A stretch of 64,000 nt of DNA from Patiria pectinifera. Lineage: Eukaryota; Echinodermata; Asteroidea; Valvatida; Asterinidae. The position numbers were made by a program, and so were the translations under genes. How positions within the stretch are numbered: the stretch's first letter is position 1; each line of letters begins with the position of its first letter. This document shows positions 31,421 to 44,700 of this stretch, piece by piece. The stretch is taken from assembly GCA_029964075.1 (NCBI GenBank), contig CM057136.1:11160001-11224000 (forward strand), given 5' to 3'. The notes under the pieces were generated by a model. It was given only the letters and a program-made list of their open reading frames with translations, was not told the DNA's origin and made no database searches.

Positions 31421-32113
31421 GGCCATGCCTGCAAGGTTGTCAGGTTAGCGGTTATTCCTCCTTTTTTCACTGCAATTGTAGGCTGAATCAAGGGCGGATC
31501 CAGGGGGGGCGGCCAAAGGGGGCCATGGCCCCCCCCCCAAAACGAAACCAATTTTTTTTAAATTTTTATGTGACGTCGAAATAAAGGCAGGCAATGAGTA
31601 CAACACCATCTTTTCCTCAAAAAAACATTGGTTAAAATGGTCAGAAATTGCCTCAGATCGCACCACAGAGCATCCAGAATCCAAAAAACTTTTGGGGCCC
31701 TTAAGCGGGCCCCGAACCCCACGCTGTAATTTTTTGACCCACTTTTTTGGGGGACCAAAACATTTTTTGGCCCCCCCCAAAATTGTCTTCTGGATCCGCC
31801 CTTGGGCTGAATCTTCATCGTGGATCGTTTTTTACTTCAAGGACCTGTGTAATGGTTATTCCAGGCAAGTTTGGGGTGAGTTGCAGTTGCAATTAGTGTG
31901 TAACGGGGACAAAATTGAACATTTTCCTGGCCATGCCTGCAAGGTTGTCAGGTTAGCGGTTATTCCTCCTTTTTTCACTGCAATTGTAGGCTGAATCTTC
32001 ATCGTGGATCGTTTTTTACTTCAAGGACCTGTGTAATGGTTATTCCAGGCAAGTTTGGGGTGAGTTGCAGTTGCAATTAGTGTGTAACGGGGACAAAATT
32101 GAACATTTTCCAA
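31421..32113 (+). repeat. tandem duplication of about 190 bp, first copy split by a MITE
   Basis: CTGGCCATGCCTGCAAGGTT through GGGACAAAATTGAACATTTT is present twice. Copy A is 31421-31489 plus 31806-31926; copy B is 31927-32113 and uninterrupted. The copies look almost identical, so the duplication is recent. Confidence 0.88.
31490..31805. mobile_element. hAT-like MITE (AAGGGCGGATCCAG termini)
   Basis: The ends AAGGGCGGATCCAG and CTGGATCCGCCCTT are inverted, with 8-bp flanking direct repeats GCTGAATC at 31482-31489 and 31806-31813. An 8-bp target duplication is typical of hAT elements. Same family, opposite orientation, at 34769-35040. Confidence 0.85.
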
Positions 32114-32303
32114 AAAAATTTGCCTATACTATCGGTTACGAGAAAAACTAGCTCCAGCCCTAATAGACAACCCAATGATAAAACTCAGGGCTGGGTATCT
32201 CCAGCTAGTGCAAAAGTCACTTTGGTACTGGACAGTCATCTGCAAAAGTCAGTTTTGAACAGAACTTGTAAAAAATAGAGGTGTCCTAAAAGTAAGGATT
32301 ACC

Positions 32304-34768
32304 ACAAAGGGTTTCTGGGATTCTGTTCGGAAAAAAATGTTGCATTGCAACCTGACGCCAATTTCGAAACAAAGACAATATATTTCTGTTCATGAAATTG
32401 ACACTTGTTCGTGTTACCATTGTATTAAAAGTAACGCAATTCCCTTCGGCACATGGGCGTCGCGAGGGGGCGTCTTTTACATTTTGTACAGTCCAGTTAC
32501 GGAAATTACATGCAGTGCTTGCACATTTTAGCCTCATTTTTCCTCACCATTTTTATCCATACTTGAATTAAAATTGTTCCCACAAGTTCTCCAGTGTGGC
32601 CAGTAGTTCCTACTAAATTACTTAAGGTGAAAATGCGTAACTTACTCTGCATTTTTGTGATGGTTGTTGACGTCCGTTACATCGTCCTTGCCCGCGAACA
32701 ACAAATGGCGAAACAACCACGTGCGCGCGCCCTCGTTCGCGTTTTGAGTGTCATTCCATGGGGGCGCCCCACCTACTAACCAAATTATTGAAGGCCTAAA
32801 AAAAAAGTTTTTGCACCAAAAACTTGCTAATTAATTAAACAAATAAATGTGATACAGATTTTTTTACACAGATTAAGTCTGTTGTTTCCTTTTGCTCAAG
32901 CTTCCTAACCATTTGAAAGTTTAAAACTGGTAATCGCATTATGTCTTCCATAAATATTTAGGCTTTTCTTAAAAAGAAGTTCCGCAGGTTTGAAAATTCA
33001 TGTTATATTTTTTACCCCTCTTAACGATAACATGATGATGCAAAAAATGCTTACGTGAGCCTTCATTTATCGATCAAATTAGCGATTTAGTTGGTCAAGA
33101 ACTGTAGTAAAAGAACACATATTTTATTAGTCTCAAATAAAATATAGATTTTAGATTTTCTGATAGGGATTCCTCCATGAAACTCTGCCTTCACTTATTT
33201 GAAGAACCATCAAGAGGTCATTCTAACAAAAACACTAGCACACTTCTCGAGAAACGGTCCAACAAACTGTTTTTATTTCAAAGATAAATTATTTGGTTTT
33301 ATTGTTCCAAAATACATGTGGTCAAAATAATTATTTAAAAATTCGAAAATTTGGTGAAATCAGTCAATTTTTTTTTTCTCCAATAAACAGCTACTTTTTG
33401 ACAGATTTTGCCTCATAAACAAAAAATAGGTGGACCTTTTTGGGGGGTGGGGGTTGGGTAGCGTCAAAAACAAGTTTTCCCGCAATAAACAGGTAATTTT
33501 TGCCTAAATCTTTGAAATTTCATCTGTTGGAATATTGACTGATGTTCCTCTTGCATCCGCCGTCTGCGTTGTTAAGAGAAAAGTAAATTTTCAGCCAAAT
33601 TGTGTTAACCCCAGCAACTGTTTTCAATTTTGGTTGAAAATTTAAATATCTTGAAACTTGCATTGAAGATTGCCTACAAAATGACCCGAGAAAACATTCC
33701 TACAACATTTTTCGACAAAGAAAATTTGTCGAAAAATTTGGGGAAAATCAGTGCAAAAAAAAACAAATTTCAGTAAAATGTTTTGAATTTATTATATAAA
33801 TGTAAATCTGTGGACACAAATCTTTAAGCAACTACAATCAATTCAGTCAAGAATATCAGTTTTATTTTTTTCGTATCAAAAAGAAACAATAAAATTCTCA
33901 TTATAACAATTGAGTAATGACTCGGACAAGATTGAATTTGAATTTGTGAATGCCAGATTGTCCCTGTATTACCTGCACACTGTGCCACCCCATGCCGCCC
34001 ACATGCCTAAAAAGTCTGGTGTAGTTTGACTCAAACCGAAATGTCTAATGGCCTATCCAATGACATGATATGAGTCAAGCAATGCATTTATTATCAATCA
34101 ATTTAAGATAGCACACCATGTAAAGATACCAGCGCGATAAGTTTTTGGAGACTGCATGACTTCCAAAACGTGATACGTCATTTTTGTTCTCTTATAAAAA
34201 TCCAGCTCTCTCCTGGCTGCATGCCCAAAAGCATTTCAACGGCTGTTATATACTTAAACACAAGTTTTAAGAATACAATAAAGTGAAAAAATGAAGTTAG
34301 AACAGCTGTTATACTGTTTTTATACAGTTTCATAACCATGCAAAATGTTCACCTTTTTCAAATGGATATATAGCGTCTTTGGAAATAAAATGGAGGAATT
34401 TTAAATTGGAAGTGAAGCCGAGGGCCCCAGTGCTGTTGTTTGTTGAGAGGATTAAAACAAAGAAAAGGTCCTCAATTCATATGATGGCTTAGCACTGATA
34501 GCCAATGCTAATTTGGGATTCTGCTGTATACCAACTATTTAAACTTGAGAATGAAGTAACTAAATCAGTATGGATGAAAGGGACACGAAGGAAAATGGAC
34601 AAAAAGGCATGCAGAACAACTGTATTCAAGGAAAGGAGAAATAACATGCAGAGAAAATGAAATCAAGTAATTTCTCGGCACCCACTCCGTTGGGGTACTG
34701 TGGAGAAATTTTAACCAGGGATTCTAATTATGCAAGGGAAAAAACAACAGCTATGCCAAATGTACACA
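32304..34768. other. AT-rich region, nothing recognised
   Basis: About 2.5 kb, mostly low-GC, with A- and T-runs. Exceptions are a short GC-richer patch at 32690-32770 and G-runs near 33450. No ORF above about 85 codons, no inverted repeats and no homology to other parts of the window were noticed. Confidence 0.5.
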
Positions 34769-35040
34769 AGGGCGGATTCAGAACACAATTTTTTTTGGGG
34801 GGGGGGGGGCCAAAAAAAAAATTGGTCCACAAAAGTGGGTCAACATTTTTTTTGGGATTCTAAATGCTCTGTGGTGCAATCTGAGGCAATTTCTGACCAC
34901 TTTGACCATTTTTTTTGGGAGGAAAAGATGGTGTACGCAGTGCCTGCATTTATAGCGACATCACTAAACAAACAAAAAATGGGTTCTTTTTTTGGGAGGG
35001 GGGATGTCCCCCGTTGGCCCCCCCGGATCCCCCTTTGATG
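34769..35040. mobile_element. hAT-like MITE (same family as 31490)
   Basis: It begins AAGGGCGGATTCAGAACAC and ends CCCGGATCCCCCTTTG. The inner text GCTCTGTGGTGCAATCTGAG, then GCAATTTCTGACCA, is the complement of 31625-31675. Confidence 0.75.
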
Positions 35041-35688
35041 TACATGTAAATGAATTCTTACATAATGTGTTTTCTTTATACATTTATGCAAAATAATCCA
35101 TGGAGTTTGCTTTTAAACTTACCGAGCGAATGTGATCTCATATAACAACTGTACAATTAACAATCAATCTTTGAATATTTTCAAATTCGTATTTGCAAAA
35201 ATAACCGCAATTATGCTACAATATTTACAATATTCTATTGAACTGTATTGGTGCTGTTCGCTAGTTCCCCCCCCCCAGCAACCCCCCCCCCCCACAACAT
35301 GAACATGCAAAAAATGTTGTCAATTAATAAAACTTCCCTGGTATACAATGATTCTTACATGTGATAAGAACACATCCAAGCAAGTGCCAAAAGAACACTG
35401 GTTCCTGCCCCTCCCCTCCTTCAGAAATCAAACGGCGTGACGGGGAACCAGCTGCCTTCTTAGGCTAAACCCTGTCGCTCCTGGTAATCGTAAGTCCATC
35501 AACAAGTGAAATTGTTCATTCTCAGCACATCATTATCCGAGAAATCCCCCCCATAAAAAATTTAATTAAGCCCCTCCCTCCCTCCGCAGCTACATGTATA
35601 TATGACTAGAATATTTCGACTGTACAAGAGCACATGGAAGATTCATCAGTGACATCTATCAAATTGCCATGGCTACTGTTTCGTTTCC
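35041..35688. other. GHITM 3' flank
   Basis: Presumed to hold the GHITM 3' UTR and downstream DNA. No clear minus-strand AATAAA was found close to the stop. C-runs at 35269-35292. Confidence 0.4.
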
Positions 35689-35776
35689 TCATTTCCTTCG
35701 TCCGCCTGATGAATTGGACAGGATCATTGCGATTCTGATGAAGATATTGACTGTATCCATGTAGATCCCCATTGCC
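35689..35776 (-). CDS. GHITM: GHITM terminal exon
   Basis: The acceptor is CTTTTCTAG. It encodes AMGIYMDTVNIFIRIAMILS, then NSSGGRRK and TGA. It ends in -GGRRK like vertebrate -GGNRKK. Confidence 0.95.
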
Positions 35777-38700
35777 CTAGAAAAGAAATAGAACAATCAA
35801 TGAAAAAGAAATATCAGGTTTTTGAAGTCATATATACCAGTAGGATCATGCTGGTTTCCAATAATAACACCACTCAAAATCCAAAGAAGAATGTTCAGAG
35901 CCTAACCTACTGAAGTTTCAGCTCAGTGGATATTACACTTTTCGAGAAAACATATTAAAAAACCATGCACAACAGTATGATAAAAAAACACGATTTTGTC
36001 AATAGCACTCATCACTTCCAAAAGCCAGTCAATTGACCGATCGTTGGAAATCACCTACATTTCTGGATTTCTTCTAAATCACAGCAAGCCAGACGGAATA
36101 ATTTCATGGGGTGTTTAGTACCAGTACGATCTTTAATCCAAGTAAGCTTTTTGATAATAATTAGGTAGGTTACTTCTACGATAAATGCAAAAAAACCTGT
36201 AAATTATGCCTTTAAAAACTGTAAAGTCAGTCGTTCGAACTTTTTGTTTAAACATGTTAAACGGACCTCCCATGTACTGGCGTGAACAGACATATGTGGT
36301 ACCTTAAAATAACTCTCTCCCCCAAAACATTCACTTACGCATTGATTGGATCGTAGGGCCTCTGGGGCATGATGGGATAGGTTTCGGCACGTTTCATAAT
36401 CAGCTGGGTGTCATACAACAGGAAGCCACTGAAGAGAATCAGGCCTCCATAGGTGCTGATGGCGTACAGGCCTGAGCCTAGGGCAGTAGTAGGTGCAAAG
36501 AACATACCACCTGCAACGGCAAAATAGAAAACAATACACCATTAGGATTTATCTAGGAGGACCTATTAAAGTGTTGAGGGTAGCTGAGCTCATGGCGGTA
36601 GTAGGTGCTAAGAACATACCACCTGCAACAGCAAAATAGAAACAATAAAACATGAGGGTTTATCACGGAGGACCTATTTTATCAATTGTGAGGCAAACAC
36701 TCACCGATTGACGCTGCAATGACGACGCCGAGCCCCATGGCCAAGGGGCCACCGATGTACAGAAACTTCTCGCTGGGTGCACAAGCAGCGACGCAGGACA
36801 ATCCTGACAAAGTTGAAACATGATTGGTGTTGTTAACATTAGGACACATACATTTATATGTGTGGGTAAGATCGGGACAAATTCAAGTTAAGTATTCTGC
36901 AGTAAACCCAGAATAAAGCAGTTTCAGCACCTGATTTTGAAGTATTTTGGGTTGGGACAGTATTTTCAGTAATACAATTTGGGGCCCAATTTAAACTTTG
37001 ACATATTAGTAATTCAGAATATTCAAACAATTCCTGGGAATTCTTTTTTCATAAATTCAAACCATTTTGGGACAGGCTTGTAGGGTTGGAAAAAAAAGGG
37101 TTTTTAAAATTTATTTTAATTTTTTTTTTTAGCAAATATATTTGCTAGTAACTGTCATGACTGTAGTCCAGATATCAATACAGACCTCCAACAACACCAG
37201 CCGTGTACCATGCAGCACGGATCAGGAGTTGTCCACCCAGCAGGGTCATGGGGGCTAATACCGCCCCCAAGAGACCACTATGAGCCAACCACGCCAGCTG
37301 TTTCCCTCCTAGGACGCCCTCTGTGTACGGCACTGACATGCAGATAAAGCCTGAGCACATGACCAGACCCATCATGCCCAGAGCACCCTTGGTGGGGTGG
37401 GGGGGGGGGGCGGAGGAGAGAAGATAAGAAATATAAATCAAGTTATCTCCGAGAACTACACTTATGTATATGCTCTTAATGCTGTGCTACCACTGTGCAA
37501 AACTCAATTAATATGACTTTCTGGAATTGGCACGGCGATAGCACGGCATTTTAACCATTGCCAACGTTCGGCACGGCAACATCCTTTTGCTCGACAGGGT
37601 CTGCCGTGCTATCGTGGTTCTTAACGGGAGTGGAACGGCACTATTGTAAACGCCGTGCCATTTCCGTGCCAAACTCAGTTCAAACGTTTAAGCGGGCAAA
37701 TGTTTTAGCATGAATACAACAAATGATCTGCATCAAAATGATCGGTAACCACTACAATAATTACATGTATATACATGGAGCTGTCAAAATGTAACAGACC
37801 CAACAGACTTTAAATTATTGAAAAGTGACCGTTTTTGTGCTGCAAAAAATACACCTCTGAAAACTTGACATCCATGAGCAGTATATTGAATTATCAAAAA
37901 TTTCCTGAATTTTTCAGAATTTTCATACATATTTTCTTTAAAAGCAGCAATACTGCCCTCGTTGCTTTTCTGAATATTACCACTAATCCACCCAAAAATA
38001 TCCAGTGAGCAACAGATGACATAAAAACTAATTATCTGTTGAGAGCATACATCCAGTGGCAGCTTAGCGGTAGGGCTACTCATCTATGACCATGACCCGA
38101 GTAGTAATTAGCTAAGAATTAACAGTTATCTGTACTAAGTAAATGCTACCAGTACCTCACGGTACATGTATACTAGATTTATTGCCAGCTTCACCAATAT
38201 GCTTAACCCTAAAGGGGCCGGGGGAGTCCGCCCCCCCCTTAAACTTTTTCTGCGATAGCTTAAAAAAGCTTAATTTAAAAAGCTTAATAGCTTAATTGTT
38301 TTCGCGACCCGAGCTGTTATGACTTTTTAGCTTCAAGCCTTGCGCATCTTTTGATACCAAAAACATAAAAAATCGGACAACGGGTTGCCGCGCAGCGAAC
38401 AATTTTCCGGTGCTATGCACTGTCAAAACTGAATTTTCCCATATCCGTAGTGTACACAGAGCAGAATTACCATTCGTGCATATGAACAATTAATTAGCCA
38501 TAATTCCAAAACCGTTTGACCTATAGTCATGAAATTTCTTGGGTATGTTCATGATGAGTTGCTCTATGCATGTACATTTGTACCAAGTTTCAAATGTTTT
38601 TTCGTCACTCAATGACCAAGATCTTAGCCCCCGCCCCCCGGCTGAGAGATGATCAAAATAGCCTGGCCCATTTAGGCTTAATGTACTTCAAATCTTCTGC

Positions 38701-41700
38701 TACTTAAACATGAAAACATTTTCCATCACTTTATGAAAACATTTCCTGCGTTTTCCCCAATATTTCTCCGAGAAGATTCCAAATTTCATAAGAAATATTT
38801 TCACGAGGTCGCTGGGAAGTCAAGAGGTGGTGTAGCACAGCAGATTGTTATTGTCTGGAGAGGTGTGTAATGTTCACACTGCATAACCACTAAAAAGCCA
38901 CCACAGCCAGTCAGTCAATGCACACAACATGGACACACGGCACAAGACGCACATACGCCAAACTGACAAAACCTTTCCCTTCTGGGTCACTGTCAAATTC
39001 CCTGAGTTTCCCCTGATTTTTGGTGTTTTTCCCAAATTCCCTGGGTTTTCCCTGACAGAAAAAAATAAAAACTAATTTTCAAGGTTTTTCCTGATTTCCA
39101 GAGCGGCCTGATGAACAACATGTACATGTACATGTACTCTCTTTTTGGTGCATTTTTCATTTGGTTTTAAGATGGCTAAGAACAAACATTTCAAAAGGAC
39201 TATGAATTAAAATGCAAAAATCAAGCCACAGCTGCGGACCAAAGCCGCGAATTGAAAAATGCCTCAACTTGGAGCTTTGACAAAATGACGATTGTTTTGA
39301 CAGATTTCGAGCAAATAACGCTAAGTGGCCTGCATCCCTGAAGGCATTTTTAGACGCCGTAATCACGCAATCTTGCCAAGATTACGATCTGGGAAACAAC
39401 AAATGCCTAATTATTCCTCCAGGGGCAGCAATATTAGCGCGGTATCGCTGGTGGTGGGTTCCGTAATTAGACCGTTATCACAACTCCTCGCCAGCTGGGG
39501 CACCCAATATTTTGAGGCCATGTTATGAATGTTTGCAGGAAATTAATACAGTCGATGACTGACATGTAACAACTTTCACAGCTGGCTCACGTTTTACGGA
39601 AGTTAAAAGATGTGATGAATAAACCGTAACAAATTGATCACATTATTTTTATGCTTCACTGTAAAGCAAATTAGCATTTGCACTATGTTCTGTGTCCATT
39701 GGTGGTGAAAAAAAAATATATGAATAATTCCTGATTTATTTAAAGCCAGAGTCCATCATTTGCAACTATCCAAATAGTAACTGGCGTAATTATTGTTGAA
39801 AAACATACTTGGTTGAAAGATAAGGGGACTAATAACTCCCTGTGAAATTATTCTTTCTGGCAAGCTGTCATTTTGAGGAAATCAACTAAAGAAGGCCTTT
39901 CCAATGGTGCTTCTTAAAAAGCACCGTAGGAAATTCAAATTAGCATGATTTATATATATATTTATCTATAATTTGTTGGATCAGTGCGGGACACCGCTTA
40001 GCTGCAATCGGCTAAGTGAGAACGTGTTGTGAACAGGCCCAATTCAAAACATGATTCAGCAACTTTTGGTTTGAATCGAGATCCTAGAATGTTGTTTTTC
40101 TCGAAATATACAGCTGAAGCTGAGCTGAAACTTCATCAGGTTAGTTGTTCAGCACCCTTGTTTAGATCTTGAGCACTTTTGTTGCTTCAAACGAACAAAA
40201 TGCACAAATTACAAATGATGGACTATACCTTTAAAGCTATAGTCCATCCTTTGCAACTATCCAGAAAGTAAATGGCGTAATTATTGTTGAAAAACATACT
40301 TGGTTGAAAGATAGTAAGGGGACTAAACTCCCTGTGAAATTATTCTTTCTGGCAAGCTTGTCATTTTGAAGAAATCAACGAAAGAAGGCCTTTCCAACTG
40401 CGCTTCTTAAGAAGCACCGTAGGAAATTCAAATTAGTACTTCGTTTTGTTATTCGGCGAAGCGCGCGCAAGCATTGACACGACACACACGCCCACGCGGT
40501 TGCTATAATTTGTCCGATCAGTGTGCAACATCGCGTAGCTGCAATTGGCTCAGAGAGAATGTGTCTCGGACGCTGAACTCAGGCCCAATTCAAAACAGGA
40601 TACAGCAACTCTTGATTTGAAATCGAGATCCTAGAATGTTGTTTTTCTCAAAATATACAGCTAAAGCTGCGCTGAAACCTCATCAGGTTAGTTGTTCAGC
40701 ACCCTTCTTTAGATCTTGAGCACTTTTGTTGCTTCAAAGGAACAAAATGCTCAAATTACATATACAAATGATGGACTATACCTTTAAAAGATGCGATGCA
40801 TCACCAGTAACAAATTGATCACAATATTTTTAAGCTTCACTGTAAACCAATAAGCATTTGTGTTCTGTGTCCATTGGCATGTTGGTGATGAACAAAATAT
40901 GAATAATTCCTGATCTTTTTGAAGTGACGGCATATCAGGCGCAAACATGTTCACGGTCCCTTATGGGTAGAAAACACAATAGTAGCAGAATGGACCCTAC
41001 AGGGAGACTTAAGAATTTGATCTACCCCCATAAGGGAAACGCCATGGAGTTTGAGGTTTCAATAGGAACAAAGGAAAACAAAAGAAGGGAAACAAAGGTC
41101 TTCCCTGAAGTATATACAAAGGTAAAATTTCACAGGATGCTTGATAGTTGATACTACCGGTATTATCCACGGTACTTTCAATCAACTATTCACAATTTTT
41201 GTGCTTTTTTTTTGTTGCAGTTTCCGTACAAACCATAGAGCTGTATTAAATTACTAGAGCGCTAACTCCTCATTCTGCGCGCGGAGAAGCTTTGAAGCCG
41301 TCCTGGGCGCAGACATTTTGAATTCATGTGCGTGTTTGTAGAACATAATGAAATTAGATGGATTGAATTTTGAAAGTGTACTCTACAATGTACATGCAAC
41401 GCGCAAGTAGAACATACGCAAACAACTTAAGCGCGTCATTGACGGTTCAAAAAAACGTTACGGCAAAAAGCATCTGCAGCGAATACGCGCACGCGTTGCG
41501 CTGTTTGCGTAGAGCAAAATGACACGCTCATTTGCTGATCGTGCGTTTCGGTTCTGGGCGTATTGGCTTCGATAACGCACCGGTATGGAATACAAACGCA
41601 GATATGCAAATAGCCGTACAAAAGCCGTACAAACTTTCTAGGTCTCCATAGGTTTGTGCACAAACATGGATGTGCCCAGCAGGCATTACTTTGTACACGA

Positions 41701-44700
41701 AGTTAGCACTCTAGTAATTTAATATAGCTGTATGGCACAAACAGATCCGCTTTGTAAGCAGATTTGCTCCTGGATTGTCCGTACTGGTTGTGGGGCCGGA
41801 ACCCAGCTGCCCCGCGAGAATGGAATCATTGTGTGACAGCCAATAATTTGAAACTGCAAAGCAACTAGCGGGATGCCGTGCTTTGCGCGGCACCCTCTAG
41901 CTGGATGGAGTCGTTGCGCCCGCTAGCTGGTAGGAGTTGTATTAGTTTGGTTTGGAAGCCCTTATATGACGGTACCGTGCATGGGCGTCGTGAGGGGGGG
42001 GAGGCAAGGGGACGCTCATGGAAAAGACGCACACAAAAAAAGAAGGAGAAAAAAAAAAAGGGGGAAAAACGAAAGAAAAAGAGGAGCCAAGTCATATTGC
42101 TGTTAATTAGATGGGGGGGGGGGTAGGGCAAATGTCCCCCTGCCCACTATCGAAAAAATGATAAATCGAGAATCCATGAATGCTGGAAAAGTACAGGAAT
42201 TTTGGGGGAAAAAGGGTACTTTGGCCCCCTCTAGAAAAACATTCTGGCACCCCATGGTACTGTGGCCAAAGTTTCGCATGCTTTATACAGTGGATTACAA
42301 CCTGGGCCCAATTTCATAGAGCTGCTTTTAAAGCAGAAAATTTGCTTAAGCACGAAAAAACATTGCTTAGTAAAATTAGGTTACCGGCCAAAACTCCATG
42401 TGATGTACATTGCTTGTGACTGGTATTTAGCTGTTGTTTACTTAGCATAACAATCGCATGGAGTTTTGGCCGGTAACCTGATTTTATTAAAGCAAGATGT
42501 TTTTGTGCTTAAGCAAATTTTGTGCTTAAGCAGCTCTATGAAATTGGCCCCTGTTAAACTCATCACCGGAACGTTGACTGCTGCCCTCGCCAGAGTAGAA
42601 CTTCCGAAATCAAAAAAAACATTAGCCAATTTTATTTGGTCGATGTCTCATTCAAATGTGAATAACTTTTGAACGTTTTGCTAAAAAAAAGAGCAATTTA
42701 GAAAAGGACTCTATTTTTCGGGATGGAACTAAAAAATAACACAGGGAACGCAAGTTCAAGTAAAGAAAGTCATTTTCATACACTGACATTGGCGTTTGAG
42801 AAGTTTGTACCTACCACCCATGATTTCGGCATCATTCTGGCCATGATGGCAGGATTCCTGGAGATTGCAATAGCTGAGGCTGCAGTGGATGCGATTCCGA
42901 CGCCAAAATAGGCGTAAGTGGACTGGACCCTCTCCCGTACGTAGTCTGGCCACATGCTGTATTTAGGGATAACGAAGTAGGAATAAATTGAGATTGAATA
43001 AAACAGAATACCAACTGCAAGATGCGTAATACAATCCATATACTGACATGACTGAATACTTTATAAACAAGGTTTTTAAAATGTTTTCTCCGTAAAGGTT
43101 AGATATTACATGTATGTGGATTTGTGCGATCCAAACCTTTGAAATAAGGTCACTAAACAATCTAAAACATGAAAGTTTTGCAAAATCTTGCCAAATGTCT
43201 ACCTTCAAGGTAACTAGAATACATATGAACATTAAAGGCAATACAAATAAAAAGAAAACACTACTAAATTATTATGAAGTACCTTACTGGACTGTAAGTG
43301 AGTAATAGTCTCAAGCATCCTGTGAAATTATGGCACCTGGTGTGCTGACGTTTTCAAGAGAGGTGGAATTCTTGTGTCAATTTCCAATGATGGTCGGCCG
43401 ACAATCGTTGGAAAAACTGGGGGGTTTTCAAATACTGCCCCCCAAGGTGCCAAATATAGTTAGTCCACATTTTGTTCGCAATTGGTTACACATCTGTGAC
43501 CAGGAGAAAGTCAGCTAGTCTGGCTCCCTGACCTAGCTCCCTGACATCTACAAATTAAATTTGTAGTTGTCAGGGAGCTAGGTCAGTATAAATTGCTCCG
43601 TTTCACAATGGAACGAGACTACAATGTACAAGTTCAGCCTTTTTTTTCTTGGTTTTTCCAGCATCTATGAATACAAAACTTCAAACAAGTCAGTGTAACA
43701 ATATTTGCTATAAAATACTAACCCCCAAATCCATCAATTTCTGAAAATTACAACAAAAGCAAATGTTGTATACAGGTATATTACATTTAAAGAGTACACA
43801 CAATGATCTGGTACAGACAAAAAAAATTAAATTCAAGTCAACTTTCACTGATCTGTAATATATGTAAGGACATCAGTTGGCTAAGTACCGGTACATGAAC
43901 AAACACTTTTGCAGGAAAATAATCTAAAACTTTGGCCAATTTATGATTCAATTTATTGTCCTCTAGGATTCAATGTCCCTGAAGTAGAAAATGGGTCCAT
44001 TATTTAGCCATATAGTTTTCTAAGCCAGGGATTTAAAAATGGAGGTTTTGAAAACCGTAAAGGATGGATGCGGTTGAGCAAAGTGACCGGTCAACCTTGT
44101 CTCCAGGGAATTACGACCTGTATATTACCCCTCATGTGTAATTACAATCAACCTTGTAACCATATGTCCAATGATCCATGAGTAATCCTCACACATAATT
44201 ATAGCGTTCTCAATAAAACTGAGGTTGATGCATGCCAAAAAAAACCCACCTATACACAATATTTATTAAATGGTCTGTGACAGACTTAAGATCCGTGAAA
44301 GTTTAAATCCGTTTCTCAGGCGACTCCGATTTGGATGAAAGGCCCTCCTCTGAATCCGTCATGCATGGCTGCGGCTTTGTTTAAATGTCAATCACATGTT
44401 ACAGTGATAATCCATAGCCTTTAAGCAAAAGGGCCTGTTTGGACAGTACTTAATAATTTTCAAAAAATATCCCTGTGTTTTTAAAGGGAATGTACAACAT
44501 TTGCAAACATCAAAAAAATAAATGACCAAATTATCACAAAATACTTTACTGGACTGCCAGGGGATGGCAGTCTGAAGCATCCTGTAAAACAATGGCTCCT
44601 GGTGTGCTCACATTTTCAAGTAAAGTGATATTTTTGTATCAATTTCCAACGCTGGTCGGCCGATCAGCGCTGGAAAAACTGACTTTTCTTCAAATACTGC

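Larger units (their letters stand above)
30952..32303. mobile_element. 1.35-kb element with 20-bp perfect terminal inverted repeats
   Basis: GGTAATCCTTACTTTTAGGA at 30952 is the exact complement of TCCTAAAAGTAAGGATTACC ending at 32303. Between them lie a hairpin (31203-31270), a tandem duplication (31421-32113) and a nested hAT-like MITE. There is no transposase. ACAAAG occurs on both outer sides but not at exactly symmetric positions. Confidence 0.55.
39600..40920. repeat. duplicated 140-bp flank bracketing a MITE dimer
   Basis: GTTAAAAGATGTGATG ... AACAAATTGATCACA ... TGAATAATTCCTGAT occurs at 39603-39737 and again at 40787-40912. Two family-2 MITEs lie between the copies. Confidence 0.8.
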
